64,000 nucleotides of DNA. Source: Ricordea florida. Lineage: Eukaryota > Cnidaria > Anthozoa > Corallimorpharia > Ricordeidae. Made by a program: the position numbers and the translations under genes. This document shows positions 10,861 through 21,285 of this stretch, in pieces. Numbering within the stretch: the stretch's first letter is position 1; each line of letters begins with the position of its first letter. The notes below the pieces were generated by a model. That model was not told the DNA's origin and searched no databases. It saw only the letters and a list, made by a program, of their open reading frames with translations. The stretch lies in assembly GCA_949710005.1 (NCBI GenBank), contig OX453275.1:7062481-7126480 (forward strand), given 5' to 3'.

Positions 10861-13800
10861 TACTCCATTTCAATTGTGCATATTCTATATAAATAATCAC
10901 ATGCACATTACAATCAGACTAATAGACCATAACACCGGGAACACGCCCTACTCTTTTTCAACAGTGCCATGGGTTCTTTTACGTCCCACATTACAGATAG
11001 AGTTGTGAGACGGGGCCTACGGTTTTTCGTCCTTATCCGAGAAGACTGGAAAGTCTAACCATTTGCAGATGTCATTACAAAGGCAGCACTTTCTACTCAA
11101 TTATTTTAAGACCATGAGTGTTGGTCCGGCTGGGGCTCTGAACCCACGACCTCCCGCACGGTAGTCCAGTGCACTGCCAACTGAGCTAACTTGTCGGCGG
11201 TTTATTATCACTCAGAAAAAGCACAGAGTTGGGGTCACTTGCTTACTCGGCCCCTCAGCTCCCGGTGAGGTATGAGGTATAAGGCTGCAAGTCCACACCT
11301 CCATTTAGTGTGATCTGCCACACTTTCCCTTGAGTTAAATGCATCTCTGTCAGCTGTTTTTCAGGTTTTCAGTCTTCCGTTACCAGCTAACATAAGCCTC
11401 TGTAGTTGGAAATTGAAATGGGGGTGCAATTGTAACTCCCTGTTAAATGGGTGGGGTAGGAGTGAGAGGATCATGGTAGCAATGCCATCTCAATTTTACA
11501 TCAGGCTGAAAAAAGAATCATTAAGTGTGTTGTTTTGGTTGGACATCCTTTATTATTTTGATGTTAAGACACTATCTCTTTCCTCAGGTTATATATGGTT
11601 AGCTAGTTTGTTTGTCAATAGAAAGTTAAAAAGAATGCCAATATCCATTTTGCTTGTAAACCTTACTGAAGGTGTTTTTGTAACTCTTGACTTATACATG
11701 CATGTAAAAAAGTGTTTTACTCAATTCTATTTTTAATTAGGTACTTTTAACTTTAATAATACAAACTGTATAAGCCCTTTATAGTAGATATCCTTGGCCC
11801 TCTCACTCCTAGTTGTGATCAGTATTCAACTTCTTGCAAATAGTTACAGGAAAAGTACACACTGCAACCAGGTGGACCATAAGTTATTATCCAATTCTTA
11901 TTTACACCTTGTAGTTAAGTAACACCATTCCTCTCTGGTATAAATGGAACTTCACCGCCTTGTTCAGTGTTACGAAGACACTAGACGGGAGTGTCGAAGT
12001 GTCTGGTTGGTGAAATGTAACTTACATGCATTATTTCAAACCAGTGTAGCATCAAACTATGTCTGATACAACTTCTTCTTTCACTATCAATACAATACCA
12101 AGAAAACTGATGTTGAAAATTGGGCATGTGATCAACTCTAGGATACTGAGTTGATTGAATACCAAATTCTCTAAACTGTTAAATGAGGAGGAGTGTAATG
12201 CACTTGTTAAGGAGAATTGCTCTTCAGATCTTGGGAATGAAAGGGTTAGAAAATTACCCCAGTTAAAAATACAGTAAACTAAAAGCAACAATTACCTGTT
12301 ACATACGGTATATTGCTCTTCCTTGCAAGATCTTTTGTTAACTTTACAGCATCAACATTTGCATGCTGATTTAAAGAATAGCGTTTTCTGATATCAACTG
12401 TTGTTAAATTTCCTTGTACCTTCCTCCAGATCTTCTTAGACTGTAACTTAGATGTCAACAGCCAGGATGTAGGGGGCTGGAGTGCACTTCATGAAGCGGC
12501 ATTCGCCGACCAAAAAGATATCATTGCTCTTCTTCTATCTCATGGTGCTAATATTAATATTCAGAACAGTGATGGTGCAACACCATTGTTTACTGCAGCA
12601 CAGTATGGGAACCAATCTTGTATGGACCTTTTGTTAGAGAAAGGCACTGATATCAACATCCTCACCACTGATGGTGCATCTCCGTTGTTTATTGCTGCTC
12701 AGGAGGGCTTCATTGAAAGTGTGAAAACTTTGCTAGATGCTGGTATGTACTTGTCATACTCAAAAGATTTATCCTAATAATTTTCAGTAACAGGAAGGAA
12801 AGAGAGGCTGAGTGCAAGAAAACACACAAAAATTGGTTTATCAAACAAGTTGATAACATAAGATTCAAGGGATCAGATTGATTGAAATCCAGAGAAAGAG
12901 CCCTGGAAAAGCGTGGCTGCAAAGTGTGGAGGTCTGGTTACTTGTATGTTTCACTTGTAAATTTTCCTCGCAAATATGCTTTTTAAATCGCTTTCCATAC
13001 ATGAATATGGAATATTCCCCAAGAGAGTTTATCTCTTGGGTTGGTCAGGCGATATAAGAAATGGGGCTTTTTATGTAAATAGACTAAGTGAAAGGGTTTG
13101 GCGCAGGTTACTCAGCAACAATGCAATGCTCTGTTAATACTTCTGCAATGTTTGCTTTATCATCCAGGGGCAAACACAGAATCCAGGGTGACTGGTGGAG
13201 CAACCCCACTTCACACAGCTGCTGAGCGGGGTCACGAGGACTGCATCAAAATTCTACTCAACGCTGGTGTCAACCCGTGCGCAGAGACCGACCCGGAGAA
13301 AATCACCCCCGTCCACCTGAGTAGTCAGGAAGGTCATTACAATTGCTTGCAGCTGCTCCTGTCTTCAGGTGCCAAAGCGGACACACCTACAGTAAGCGGT
13401 AACATGACCCCAATTTGCTTGGCCTGCCAAGGATACCCCGATTGCACCAAGCTTCTTCTGGACTGGGGCGCAAACCCCAATCACATTTACGAGGACGTGG
13501 ACGTACTCCCAAAGACACCTCTGATGGTGGCAGTCGAAGGGGACTACGCCGAGTGTGTTAAAATACTGGCCGAACACGGGGTGGACACAAACAAATCTAC
13601 TTACACTTCCCCCCTGATTTTAGCCGCGCAGAACTCTTCCATCGACTGCTGCAAAATCCTCCTGGACTTCGGCGCTGATGTGAACTTTATCGACCGGGGT
13701 AAAAATTCCGCGCTTAGCATAGCGGTAACCAGATATTGTCTGGGTATGACGCACAAAAAAACGGGGGAACAGCTAAATTGCATTAAACTGTTGCTCAAAG

Positions 13801-14138
13801 GCGGCGCCAGTGTCGAGTATTTACACGGAGGGGCGTGCGACTTGTTTAAAGACTGCTACGTTGTGAAAAGACAGAGTCCCGAGCTTTTCGAGTTGTTATT
13901 AGAGTTCGAGGGGAACCGTCCTCTGACTCGTGACATTTGTCGAATTAATTCTATTTGTCGCGAGAATCGCGAGACCAAGTGGCATAAGCTTGCGGAAATT
14001 ACGGGCTCCCCTCGATCCCTACAGCATTCCTGTCGCCTTGTCATTAGACAATATATAAAAAGCAGCAGAATACAGAGAATTAGCAAACTTCCCCTTCCAC
14101 AGCCGCTGAGGCATTTCCTTGTACATGCGGACTTGTAA
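9794..14138 (+). CDS. Ankyrin repeat and SOCS box protein, ASB3-like (complete, four exons)
   Basis: ASB proteins are substrate adaptors of cullin-5/elongin-BC ubiquitin ligases: the ankyrin repeats bind substrate and the SOCS box docks the ligase. Exons 9794-9926, 10515-10801, 12430-12742 and 13168-14138 have GT-AG borders and join without a frame break to 567 residues plus stop. About 13 ankyrin repeats run from residue ~22 to ~480, with typical motifs such as GATPLFTAAQYGN and LLLEKGTDIN. The last 42 residues form a SOCS box: a BC box (SLQHSCRLVIR) and a Cul5 box (LPLPQPL). The N terminus SLVGLAARTGDEATLQKLL, the NRGWFPLHEAA repeat and the SOCS box match vertebrate ASB3 (about 518 residues) better than other ASBs I know. 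Intron 1 holds a nested MITE pair and intron 2 a SINE. A longer frame reading from exon 1 into intron 1 is not the gene. Confidence 0.9.
10022..10316. mobile_element. Older MITE family 1 copy split by a younger copy of the same family
   Basis: The left half (10022-10100, TTTCCGCACAGGTCC then CATTATGCATGCTGTAG) and right half (about 10249-10316, TAGCATGCATAATGAAGTAC) flank an intact younger copy at 10101-10240. Both lie in ASB intron 1. Confidence 0.7.
10101..10240. mobile_element. MITE family 1 copy with exact 8-bp target duplication
   Basis: GGTAAGATTTCCTCACAGGT at the left is mirrored by ACCTGTGCGGAAATCATTCC at the right. AGATTCTT is duplicated at 10093-10100 and 10241-10248. Confidence 0.85.
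10811..10860. repeat. (AAT)n microsatellite
   Basis: About sixteen perfect AAT units directly after ASB exon 2. It may be the A/T-rich tail of the minus-strand SINE that lies to its right. Confidence 0.9.
10861..11196 (-). mobile_element. tRNA-derived SINE (minus strand)
   Basis: Read on the minus strand it opens with a tRNA-like head: an A-box-like TAGCTCAGTTGGC and a B-box-like GTGGGTTCAGAGCCC. A body follows with CGTAGGCCCCGTCTCAC and GGGACGTAAAAGAACCC. The same body words occur in the plus-strand copy at 35018-35330. They resemble the conserved Nin-type central domain of metazoan SINEs as I remember it; that match is inference. It lies in ASB intron 2. Confidence 0.8.
11197..12429. other. 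ASB intron 2 remainder, non-coding
   Basis: No exon with splice signals fits between the ASB exons. A diverged dispersed repeat (AGGAGAATTGCTCTTCAGAT near 12210) resembles words at 9118, which suggests an old interspersed family. Confidence 0.5.
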
Positions 14139-14184
14139 ATCTGACCAAAGTTGTCAAGGTCGTTAAAAATCAGGAGGGGTGAGA

Positions 14185-14415
14185 TCAGTTAAGAGTCAGG
14201 GTGATGGGGTCAATGAAAAGTCGGGGTTTCCAAGTTCAAGAAAAGTCAGAGCTTCTAAAGTCAATAAAAAGTCATGGTTTCGAAGGTCAGTAAAAGGTCA
14301 TGCTTTCGAAGTTCAAGAAGACTCAGGCTGATAAGGTCAATGAAAACTAAGGGTTTCCAAGTTCAAGAAGAGTGATGGTTTCTAATGTAAATAAGAAGTC
14401 AGGTACTGAGGTCAA
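14185..14415. repeat. Degenerate minisatellite, unit about 30 bp
   Basis: Words such as AAGTTCAAGAAAAGTCAG, GTCAATAAAAAGTCATGG and GTCAATGAAAACTAAGGG follow one another with GGTTTC between them. This gives an imperfect tandem array just after the ASB stop codon. Confidence 0.7.
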
Positions 14416-14511
14416 GGGACGGACCATTAGAAAAGTGATGGGGAGGGGGTGGACAAAACTGTACGGCTACAGCATGCATAATGAAGTAGGGACCTGTGCG
14501 GAAATCTTACC
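14416..14511. mobile_element. Chimeric junction of two MITE halves
   Basis: The left end of MITE family 2 (GGGACGGACCATTAGAAAAG, 14416 to about 14457) runs directly into the right half of MITE family 1 (CTACAGCATGCATAATGAAG to CTTACC at 14511). Neither has its partner end nearby. Confidence 0.75.
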
Positions 14512-15054
14512 GAATGCGTCGACGAATTATTACCTTCTTTAAGATGAAGTCATTATCGTCCAGTTTTGTTTTGAATTTCCCGCACGCCACCATGTTGGAG
14601 TCTTGGTTGCCGCTGTTGTCAATACGAACAAGTTCTTTTGTTTGAATTCAAGATGGCGACGCCAGGCCATTTTGACTGCGACATGGTACATAAGGGCTGT
14701 CATAACAAATCCCATTTTATCTCAAATTGGAATATTATTTTCTTTCACCAACCAAATCTGAGTCGAGAGGCTAATTTCGACGGTTGAAAGTCAATTTATT
14801 TCATGAGTGGCTGTTCCTGGTGGTTTCTCTTATTGAAATGACTGTATCAGGTTCTTAAAACCAAATAAAAAACATTTACTTAATTTGAGACTATTTTCGT
14901 CACGAAGCCGCTAACCGTCACCAAAACCTGTTTCTCAAGCTTGTATTTGTACTTGTAAGCTTTGTATTTGTATGTGGATAGAATAATTCTACAGAGAATT
15001 TAGAACGGCAAACCTGCGGACGTACGCGTGATTTTAGGTATATTTATTTCTATA
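14512..15054. other. Non-coding, nothing recognised
   Basis: There is a possible YY1-like word AAGATGGCGACG near 14651 but no open frame follows it. No repeat arms were found. Confidence 0.4.
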
Positions 15055-15525
15055 ATAAAATGCTCGAATCTAATTGGCTCTTAGCAGCCCCTGTTTGATG
15101 CTGTGGCAACACCAAATTGTCCTAGAAGCTAGTAATCGGAAACCTTGAAAATTAAGGTCAAATAGGACAGTCAAACAGCCAATAGAAAATAAGTACTAAA
15201 TGCTACCAGCCAATGAAATTTAACGACTCAGTCCATACTTGCCAATGAAAATCCAGGTTTAGCTTTACAACAAAAGTGGATGAAATTAAGTTTTATGATT
15301 TATATTTTCTATTTCGCTTACTTTGTACATTAAATTTAGACTTTCTCAAACTGCTTTGGGAAAGTTGATCTTTCGCCTGGGTTAATTAAGACATATGTCC
15401 TAACATTGAATGTTTTATTTCTGAGTTTCTCGCATTTTCTTATTGACACAATTATTTGATGATTCACTAGTTTGATTACTCCTTGAATCATGTGTACTCC
15501 ACTCAGTCCTATTACTATTGCTAAC
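15055..15525. repeat. Diverged fold-back element related to 1345-1735
   Basis: It shares CTAATTGGCT near 15071, AATAGGACAGT near 15160 and the end ACTCCACTCAGTCCTATTAC near 15494 with the first copy. The short frames inside are by-products. Confidence 0.6.
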
Positions 15526-16489
15526 AGTGAGACTAAAAAGAAGAAAATGCCTAACGACTCTGACATTTGAAGCAGCAGGGAGCTTTGAAACAGCAGTGTT
15601 AAAATCAAAGATTATCATTTTTAAAAAACGCAAACTGAATAGGCCTACATAAGTTAGAGCTTTCCAGAAAAAAAATCTGAGGGTGTCAAAGTGAATCATC
15701 ATAGCACTTTAGACTTAGACATTTCAACTAAAAAATCATCCACTCGATTCCAGCATTACGACCCAAAATATTTTTCTATTTATGTGGAGACGATGGAATA
15801 CAAAAATCAGAACAGACTCGTTAAGGTTTTGAATTATCAATGTGTCCATAGTCCTATTTTTGTTTCAATGACTCCCTCAGTACGAAGACTGATTGAACAT
15901 GTCTGATATATTAGCCGATTCACCATGGGAGACCAAAAATGCGCTTTCCCATGCAGAGATGACCAGATATATTTTTCGACAAATCCTCGTAATGGAGAAA
16001 GAGCTCCTCCATAGCCTAGCCTCGAGTTTTCTCGAAGAAAACTAATCATTTGCTTTGAATGACTTTATCAGTGATAACCTAGAAATGATAAGATCTTGAA
16101 AATATTTTTACACTCTTGAGCCACCGGTGGTAGACATTGTTTTAGCTTTGTTACGGTGTTCGTCGATCTAATTTATCAACAGAATTTTCTGTGGCTACTA
16201 TCCGACTTCATCAGAGTTAGAAATATAAGAAAGAAAGAAAGAAAGAAATATAAGATAGTAAGATCATTTTACCACAGTTTTGTTTTCACACTCCGTGGTT
16301 TCGTTTTTCTTAGATTATGAACCTAAGAATGGGGCATCAGTGTGTAAATATTGGACTTCCAATGTCCAACACAAGCATATGCAATCTTAACACTACCACT
16401 GTCCCGTAGCTTTCCAACAAATCGGTTAACATTGTATGCATTGTTTTCTAAGCAAAAATCTAGACATAAGAGGGAAATACGACAAACAA
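15526..16489. other. Non-coding, short GAAA microsatellite
   Basis: A short (GAAA)n run lies near 16230-16250. Otherwise no gene, repeat arm or RNA gene was recognised. Confidence 0.5.
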
Positions 16490-17480
16490 TGTCATAGCGC
16501 GTGCTATTCCGCAGCTGTCGAAAGAAAGATCATGCTGCATGGTTTGATCCATAGATGAATAGTTAGAACCACACTGAAAAGTAAAACAAACATTACCAAA
16601 GTACAGTACTGTTCAAGATGTTCATAGAATGGTCACACTGCATGGTTTGATCAATTGATGATAAAAGCTAGAACCACATTGTATAGTAAAACAAACAGTA
16701 CCACAGTACAGTTATTAGTCTGTACTGTTCAGTAGCTTTCCAAAGAATGGTCACACTGCATGGTTTGATCGACAGGTGGAAAAGTTAGAACCACACTGTA
16801 TACTAAAACAAACAGTACCACAGTGCAGTACTGTTCAGTAGCTTTACAAAGAATGGTCACACTGCATGGTTTGATCCACAGATGAAAAAGATAGAACCAC
16901 ACTGTATAGTAAAACAAACAGTACCATAGTACAGTACTGTTCAGTAGCTTTACAAAGAATGGTCACACTGCATGGTTTGATCGACAGGTGGAAAAGTTAG
17001 AACCACACTGTATACTAAAACAAACAGTGCTGCAGTGCAGTACTGTTCAGTAGCTTTTCCAAGCTTTTTTGCCACTCTGCCGGAATGGCTTTATGCGTAG
17101 CTGAAAAAGAACCTTAATGCATAGTAAAACAAATACTACTCAGCGCGGCACGGTTTAGAACAAGGAATGGTCAAATTGCGTAGTCTTATACATAAGTGAA
17201 AAGGAAGAACAACGCCGCACTATGGAACAAACATTTCCAATAGCATGACACTCTTCATATTATAGCTTCTCAAAGAATGCTTTATTCACTAATGAAAGAT
17301 TTGGAACCACAAGGTTTCATAAAACTCACAGTACCACATGACAGTACTGTTTGGTATATTACCTTCCACTGAGAATGGTCACACTGCATGGTTTCGTAAA
17401 CTGATGAAAAAGTTCGAACCACAGTGTAACTGTTACGTGAAACATAGATACTGTAAAGGCAACTCATATAAGACATCTAT
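16490..17480. repeat. Satellite cluster 1, unit about 106 bp
   Basis: Units contain GAATGGTCACACTGCATGGT, then GATGAAAAAGTTAGAACCAC, TAGTAAAACAAACAGTACCA and ACAGTACTGTTCAGTAGC. The GAATGGTCAC word starts at 16627, 16745, 16851 and 16957, so spacings are 118, 106 and 106 bp. More diverged units run on to about 17480. The 10-bp palindrome ACAGTACTGT recurs in most units. Frames across the array are by-products. Confidence 0.85.
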
Positions 17481-19740
17481 ATTTTTTAGCGTGAAAACTT
17501 TCAGATGCGAATTAAAACCATTTCACCACACTATGAGTATTTTAAGTAAAGTTCTGAATATATGTAGATTTTCGCGTCGGAACTGAACCTGTTCGAAAAT
17601 TGGAACAGGGTTCAAAGGTATTTCTCTTGAAGATTTAATGTTATTCCTAAATCGGCAACAGAAATGTTCAAAGAAGATTTCAAACTAGGCTAGTCACAAA
17701 AAGGTAAAATGAAACCAATCTAATTTCACAACGGGAGTCTATCCCAATCTATAAACAGAAGTGCTCACGATCGAAATGAGAGAATTAGTAGTTCCGAAAA
17801 AAGCAAGAAATGCGTAAGCGATACTGCCAACAAATGTATTGAAAGAAAATAAAAAGTTTAAGATAGGATAATTTGTGTGTGAAAAAAGAAATTGTATCAG
17901 CGAGCCTGTTGGAATGGCATTAATCATATGTCAGAGAAAGCCTTTTATAGCGGTGGAATTTTCCTTTCTCAATCTTGTCACGCAGAATGAATTCTTAATC
18001 GACTTTCAAAGCTCTGTTTAAGATGGTATAAATTTGTCGTGAATGGTACTTGTCAAGAAAAAATGACAAAAGACATTCTTTTTAGGGCGGGTTGGTGCTT
18101 GGAGTTATTAAGGCAAACAGCTCTTATTGTATTAATGAAATGCTCGGTTATGCACAGTCATAACTGGTTTTAAAACCAATCGAAAGACAAAGTGAAATGT
18201 CAGGAGGCGAAGCAATATAGTCCATATTGGAATACGCGGTTTTAATTTGACTGAAAAGCCATTAAGCTGTCGGGAACGCTATAATAAAGCCAAGAAAGTC
18301 GGAAAATCACCAGTTCTTCAAAAAATAAAAACGTCTTTCAACTGACGCCAGATTACAAATCTAACATGCTTTCAGTCCCTTGCCCTTCGGAAGTAAACAA
18401 TTCCATAGCATAGTTAATTATAATATTTTACTGTTCTCATTTCTCAGAACTAAAGCAACTCATTTCTTGACAGACGCTTTCAATAAAAACTTTTAATCAG
18501 ATATTAAAAACGGGCTGGCAAGTCATCCCCCTCGAGCCCGTCTCAGTCGCCACAAACACTCGCAAGAGAAATCCGATTTCCAGGCGTACGATACTTTAGA
18601 ATTCTTTGTTCAATATCACAGGTTGAATAAGTTTTCTGTTTCTAATAAATTAGTAGATCCAGGAGCTAGGAATTAATTTGAATAGTAATAATATTTTTCA
18701 GTCCTCGATTTCAGCATCGCTGCAGAAAATTTGAAGTGAAGCCTTTATGTCCCTTCAAAAGGTGCACAGAACCGTTCTCAAAACTGATTCTAGATGTAAC
18801 GGGGATTTCTGTCCTCGCAGACTGTTTAAGAGTATATCTCCAGCTCATTTCGTTTCATCATTGGAACTCTTAAATCCCCATGGGCTTAAAAGATCTTACG
18901 GAAAATCCCTTTTAAATTTTATGCACACAACCCCAGTCTCTCGAGGATTATGTCGCCGCGATTTTCTTCATTGACAAACTAGAGATTTAAAGGCAAGCAA
19001 AAGTATTCTGAACCGGCGAGAGTTTCGCGTTGAGTAACTACGTCTGTGCTCAGTTGAATTGCTGGCACGTAATAGAGAAAGGACTCGTTGAATTCCAAAA
19101 CTCAAGATTCTTGTATTGGAACGTACCTTATCTCATAAAGCTTAAGTTTCCAATGACTTATATTAACCCAAGCCAGCCGGAACCAAAGACAAGGGACTGT
19201 CGTCATTAACCAAAGCACTTTTGAAACATAACAAAGGCCAGAATTAACTGGCACTCCAGTGTTACGTCTGAAGATCGCCACTGATTCTCATTCGTACATA
19301 AACGATTTTTTTTTTCTCCTTTGGACCTTCGTTAGCCGCGTAAAGTGCAGCCTGGTGTAAGGTATTAATTACAAACTAGTGAATTTGATAAAAAATGAAC
19401 ACGGCCATGGAAGTCAGCGCATTTCGTCTCGGAGTTATTTTGTTAGCTGCACTTTCTTCTGTTCTGATTTTTGTTTTTCTTGCTGCTTTTAGCAGGATCT
19501 TGGCATTTTATTTCACGAAGTGATTGATAAATTACAGTCGATAATTCCACGACTGGAAGCGCCATTTGAGTTTCCTTGTGATATTTCATGGTGTGCCACT
19601 GCTCTGCCTGCCTGAGTTCGCTCATCTGAACTCGCATCTTTTTTCCAGTCTTGCTGTATATTGGAATGTTACGTTTTTCTTTCCCTGAACCGCTCAGAAT
19701 TCAAACTTCAAACGCAAATGAAGAAGTATTCTGTATACTC
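17481..19740. other. Region 3' of the potassium channel gene
   Basis: AT-rich, with only short frames. The channel's 3' UTR must begin here on the minus strand, but its end is not obvious. No repeats were recognised. Confidence 0.5.
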
Positions 19741-21285
19741 TTACACCCCTGTTTCGAATCGAATCGTCGAATCAGGATAATCAACAAGAGGCATGGAATT
19801 TGCGACCACAGCCGTATTTGCCTTCGTTGTCGTGTTTGACTTGACATGACCTGTGATGTTATCCATTGATGTCAACAATTCCAGCTCAATCCCGGTCATT
19901 TCGGGGCCATTCAATCCGTTGTGATCCACCGTTCCATACTTTCGCACCCGTTCTTGTTCCTCTTTCTCTTTCTCTAACCTTTCTGTCTCTTTGCGTTCCT
20001 TCTCTTTCTTACTGGCTTCAGCTGCCCTTTGTTCATTCTCTCGATGGTAGAAATAGTTAAAATTGGACACTATAACGGGAACCGGAAGTGCGATGGTGAG
20101 CACACCGGAAATGGCGCACAGCGAACCTACGATCTTTCCCCAAACTGTTATGGGTCTCATGTCGCCATACCCGACGGTGGTCATTGTCACGACCGCCCAC
20201 CAAAAGGCGTCCGGAATGCTTCGGAAATGCGTTCCCTCCTCGCCACCTTCCGCATAATACACTGCCGAGCTGAACAAGATCACTCCGATAAGAAGAAAAA
20301 ATATAAGAAGTCCTAGCTCGCGCAAACTCGCTCGAAGAGTGTGTCCTAGAATCTGCAGCCCTCTGGAATGCCGAGACAATTTGAAAATCCGAAAAACACG
20401 CACTAAACGGATGACTCGCAGTACCCCAAAAGAGGATGCTTTTGTATCCTGCATAGGTAGCGTTATGTAGTAAGGTAAAATCGCTACGATATCAATAAGG
20501 TTCAGAAACGATCGCACGAAGACAAGCTTTTGAGGGGAAGAGAGTAACCTCATAAAATACTCGAATGTGAACCATATGATACAAGCAGTTTCCAGCGAAA
20601 ACCAAGGCTGTTTGCTTTTCTTTTCCTGCTCGTCCTTCCTAAACCGCGGTAACGTCTCCACGCAAAAAGTCACTATAGAGAGTGTGATTACAGCAACTGA
20701 AAATATGGCTATGATTCGCGCTGCCAACGATGTATCGGGAAATTCGAACAATTGCCATACTTTCCTTTGCCATTTATTTTCAGGTAGAAGCGGTTTTTCG
20801 TCTTCTATATATCCCTCCTCCTGCTCCACCTTGTGTAAAACGTCCTCGCCGAGTTCGTAAAATCGAATTTCATCAGCAAAAACATCCATAGGAACGTTTG
20901 CTGGACGCAACAGTTTTCCCCCGGATTGGTAGTAGAACAAGATCGCGTCGAACGCAGGTCGGTTTCGGTCGAAGAAGTACTCTTTCCGATCCTTGTCGTA
21001 GTATTTTCGGCGTTTCGTCTCATTGCCTAGGAGGGTTTCGGGATACTGTTCCAGGGTTTGAACGTGCGTTTCGAATTTCAAGCCACTTACGTTAATAACA
21101 AATCGATCACCGCTCGTCTCTACCGGACATGTGGCTGTTGCTGGCTTGATAGCTGGAGAGATGGAGCCCCGAGCCTGCGTATGGTACATGAGAGCATTGC
21201 TACCGTTGTTTCCCGTCACATAGTTCGACGAGTTTTGCTTGTCGGGAGTCGCTGTCACCGAGGACATACCAGATATCGCATCCAT
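19741..21285 (-). CDS. Shaker-type (Kv1) voltage-gated potassium channel, single exon
   Basis: This is a tetrameric plasma-membrane K+ channel subunit opening on depolarisation. Counted from the ATG at 21285 the protein has 514 residues. In order: a T1 tetramerisation domain (~62-155, [12 protein letters not shown]), S1 (~188-209), S2 (~231-248), S3 (~257-276), S4 (~289-306) with the [16 protein letters not shown] arginine ladder, S5 (~321-344), a pore loop with the selectivity filter TVGYGD (370-375), and S6 (~384-408) with the PVP gating bend. A Glu/Lys-rich stretch follows S6, and the C terminus is ETGV, a class I PDZ ligand like that of Shaker channels. The frame stays open upstream to a TTG at 21309, but the first ATG is at 21285. 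A possible acceptor (CTTTAG) lies just upstream, so a 5' UTR intron is possible. The coding sequence is uninterrupted. Confidence 0.95.
   Translation of the reverse strand: MDAISGMSSVTATPDKQNSSNYVTGNNGSNALMYHTQARGSISPAIKPATATCPVETSGDRFVINVSGLKFETHVQTLEQYPETLLGNETKRRKYYDKDRKEYFFDRNRPAFDAILFYYQSGGKLLRPANVPMDVFADEIRFYELGEDVLHKVEQEEGYIEDEKPLLPENKWQRKVWQLFEFPDTSLAARIIAIFSVAVITLSIVTFCVETLPRFRKDEQEKKSKQPWFSLETACIIWFTFEYFMRLLSSPQKLVFVRSFLNLIDIVAILPYYITLPMQDTKASSFGVLRVIRLVRVFRIFKLSRHSRGLQILGHTLRASLRELGLLIFFLLIGVILFSSAVYYAEGGEEGTHFRSIPDAFWWAVVTMTTVGYGDMRPITVWGKIVGSLCAISGVLTIALPVPVIVSNFNYFYHRENEQRAAEASKKEKERKETERLEKEKEEQERVRKYGTVDHNGLNGPEMTGIELELLTSMDNITGHVKSNTTTKANTAVVANSMPLVDYPDSTIRFETGV

Noticed and set aside
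13098..13167. ATG-initiated extension before the last ASB exon
   Set aside because: It is intron sequence; the acceptor at 13167 joins exon 3 in phase and restores an ankyrin repeat.
16490..17480. CRISPR-like array
   Set aside because: Units are contiguous diverged satellite copies without constant repeats and unique spacers, and the genome is eukaryotic.
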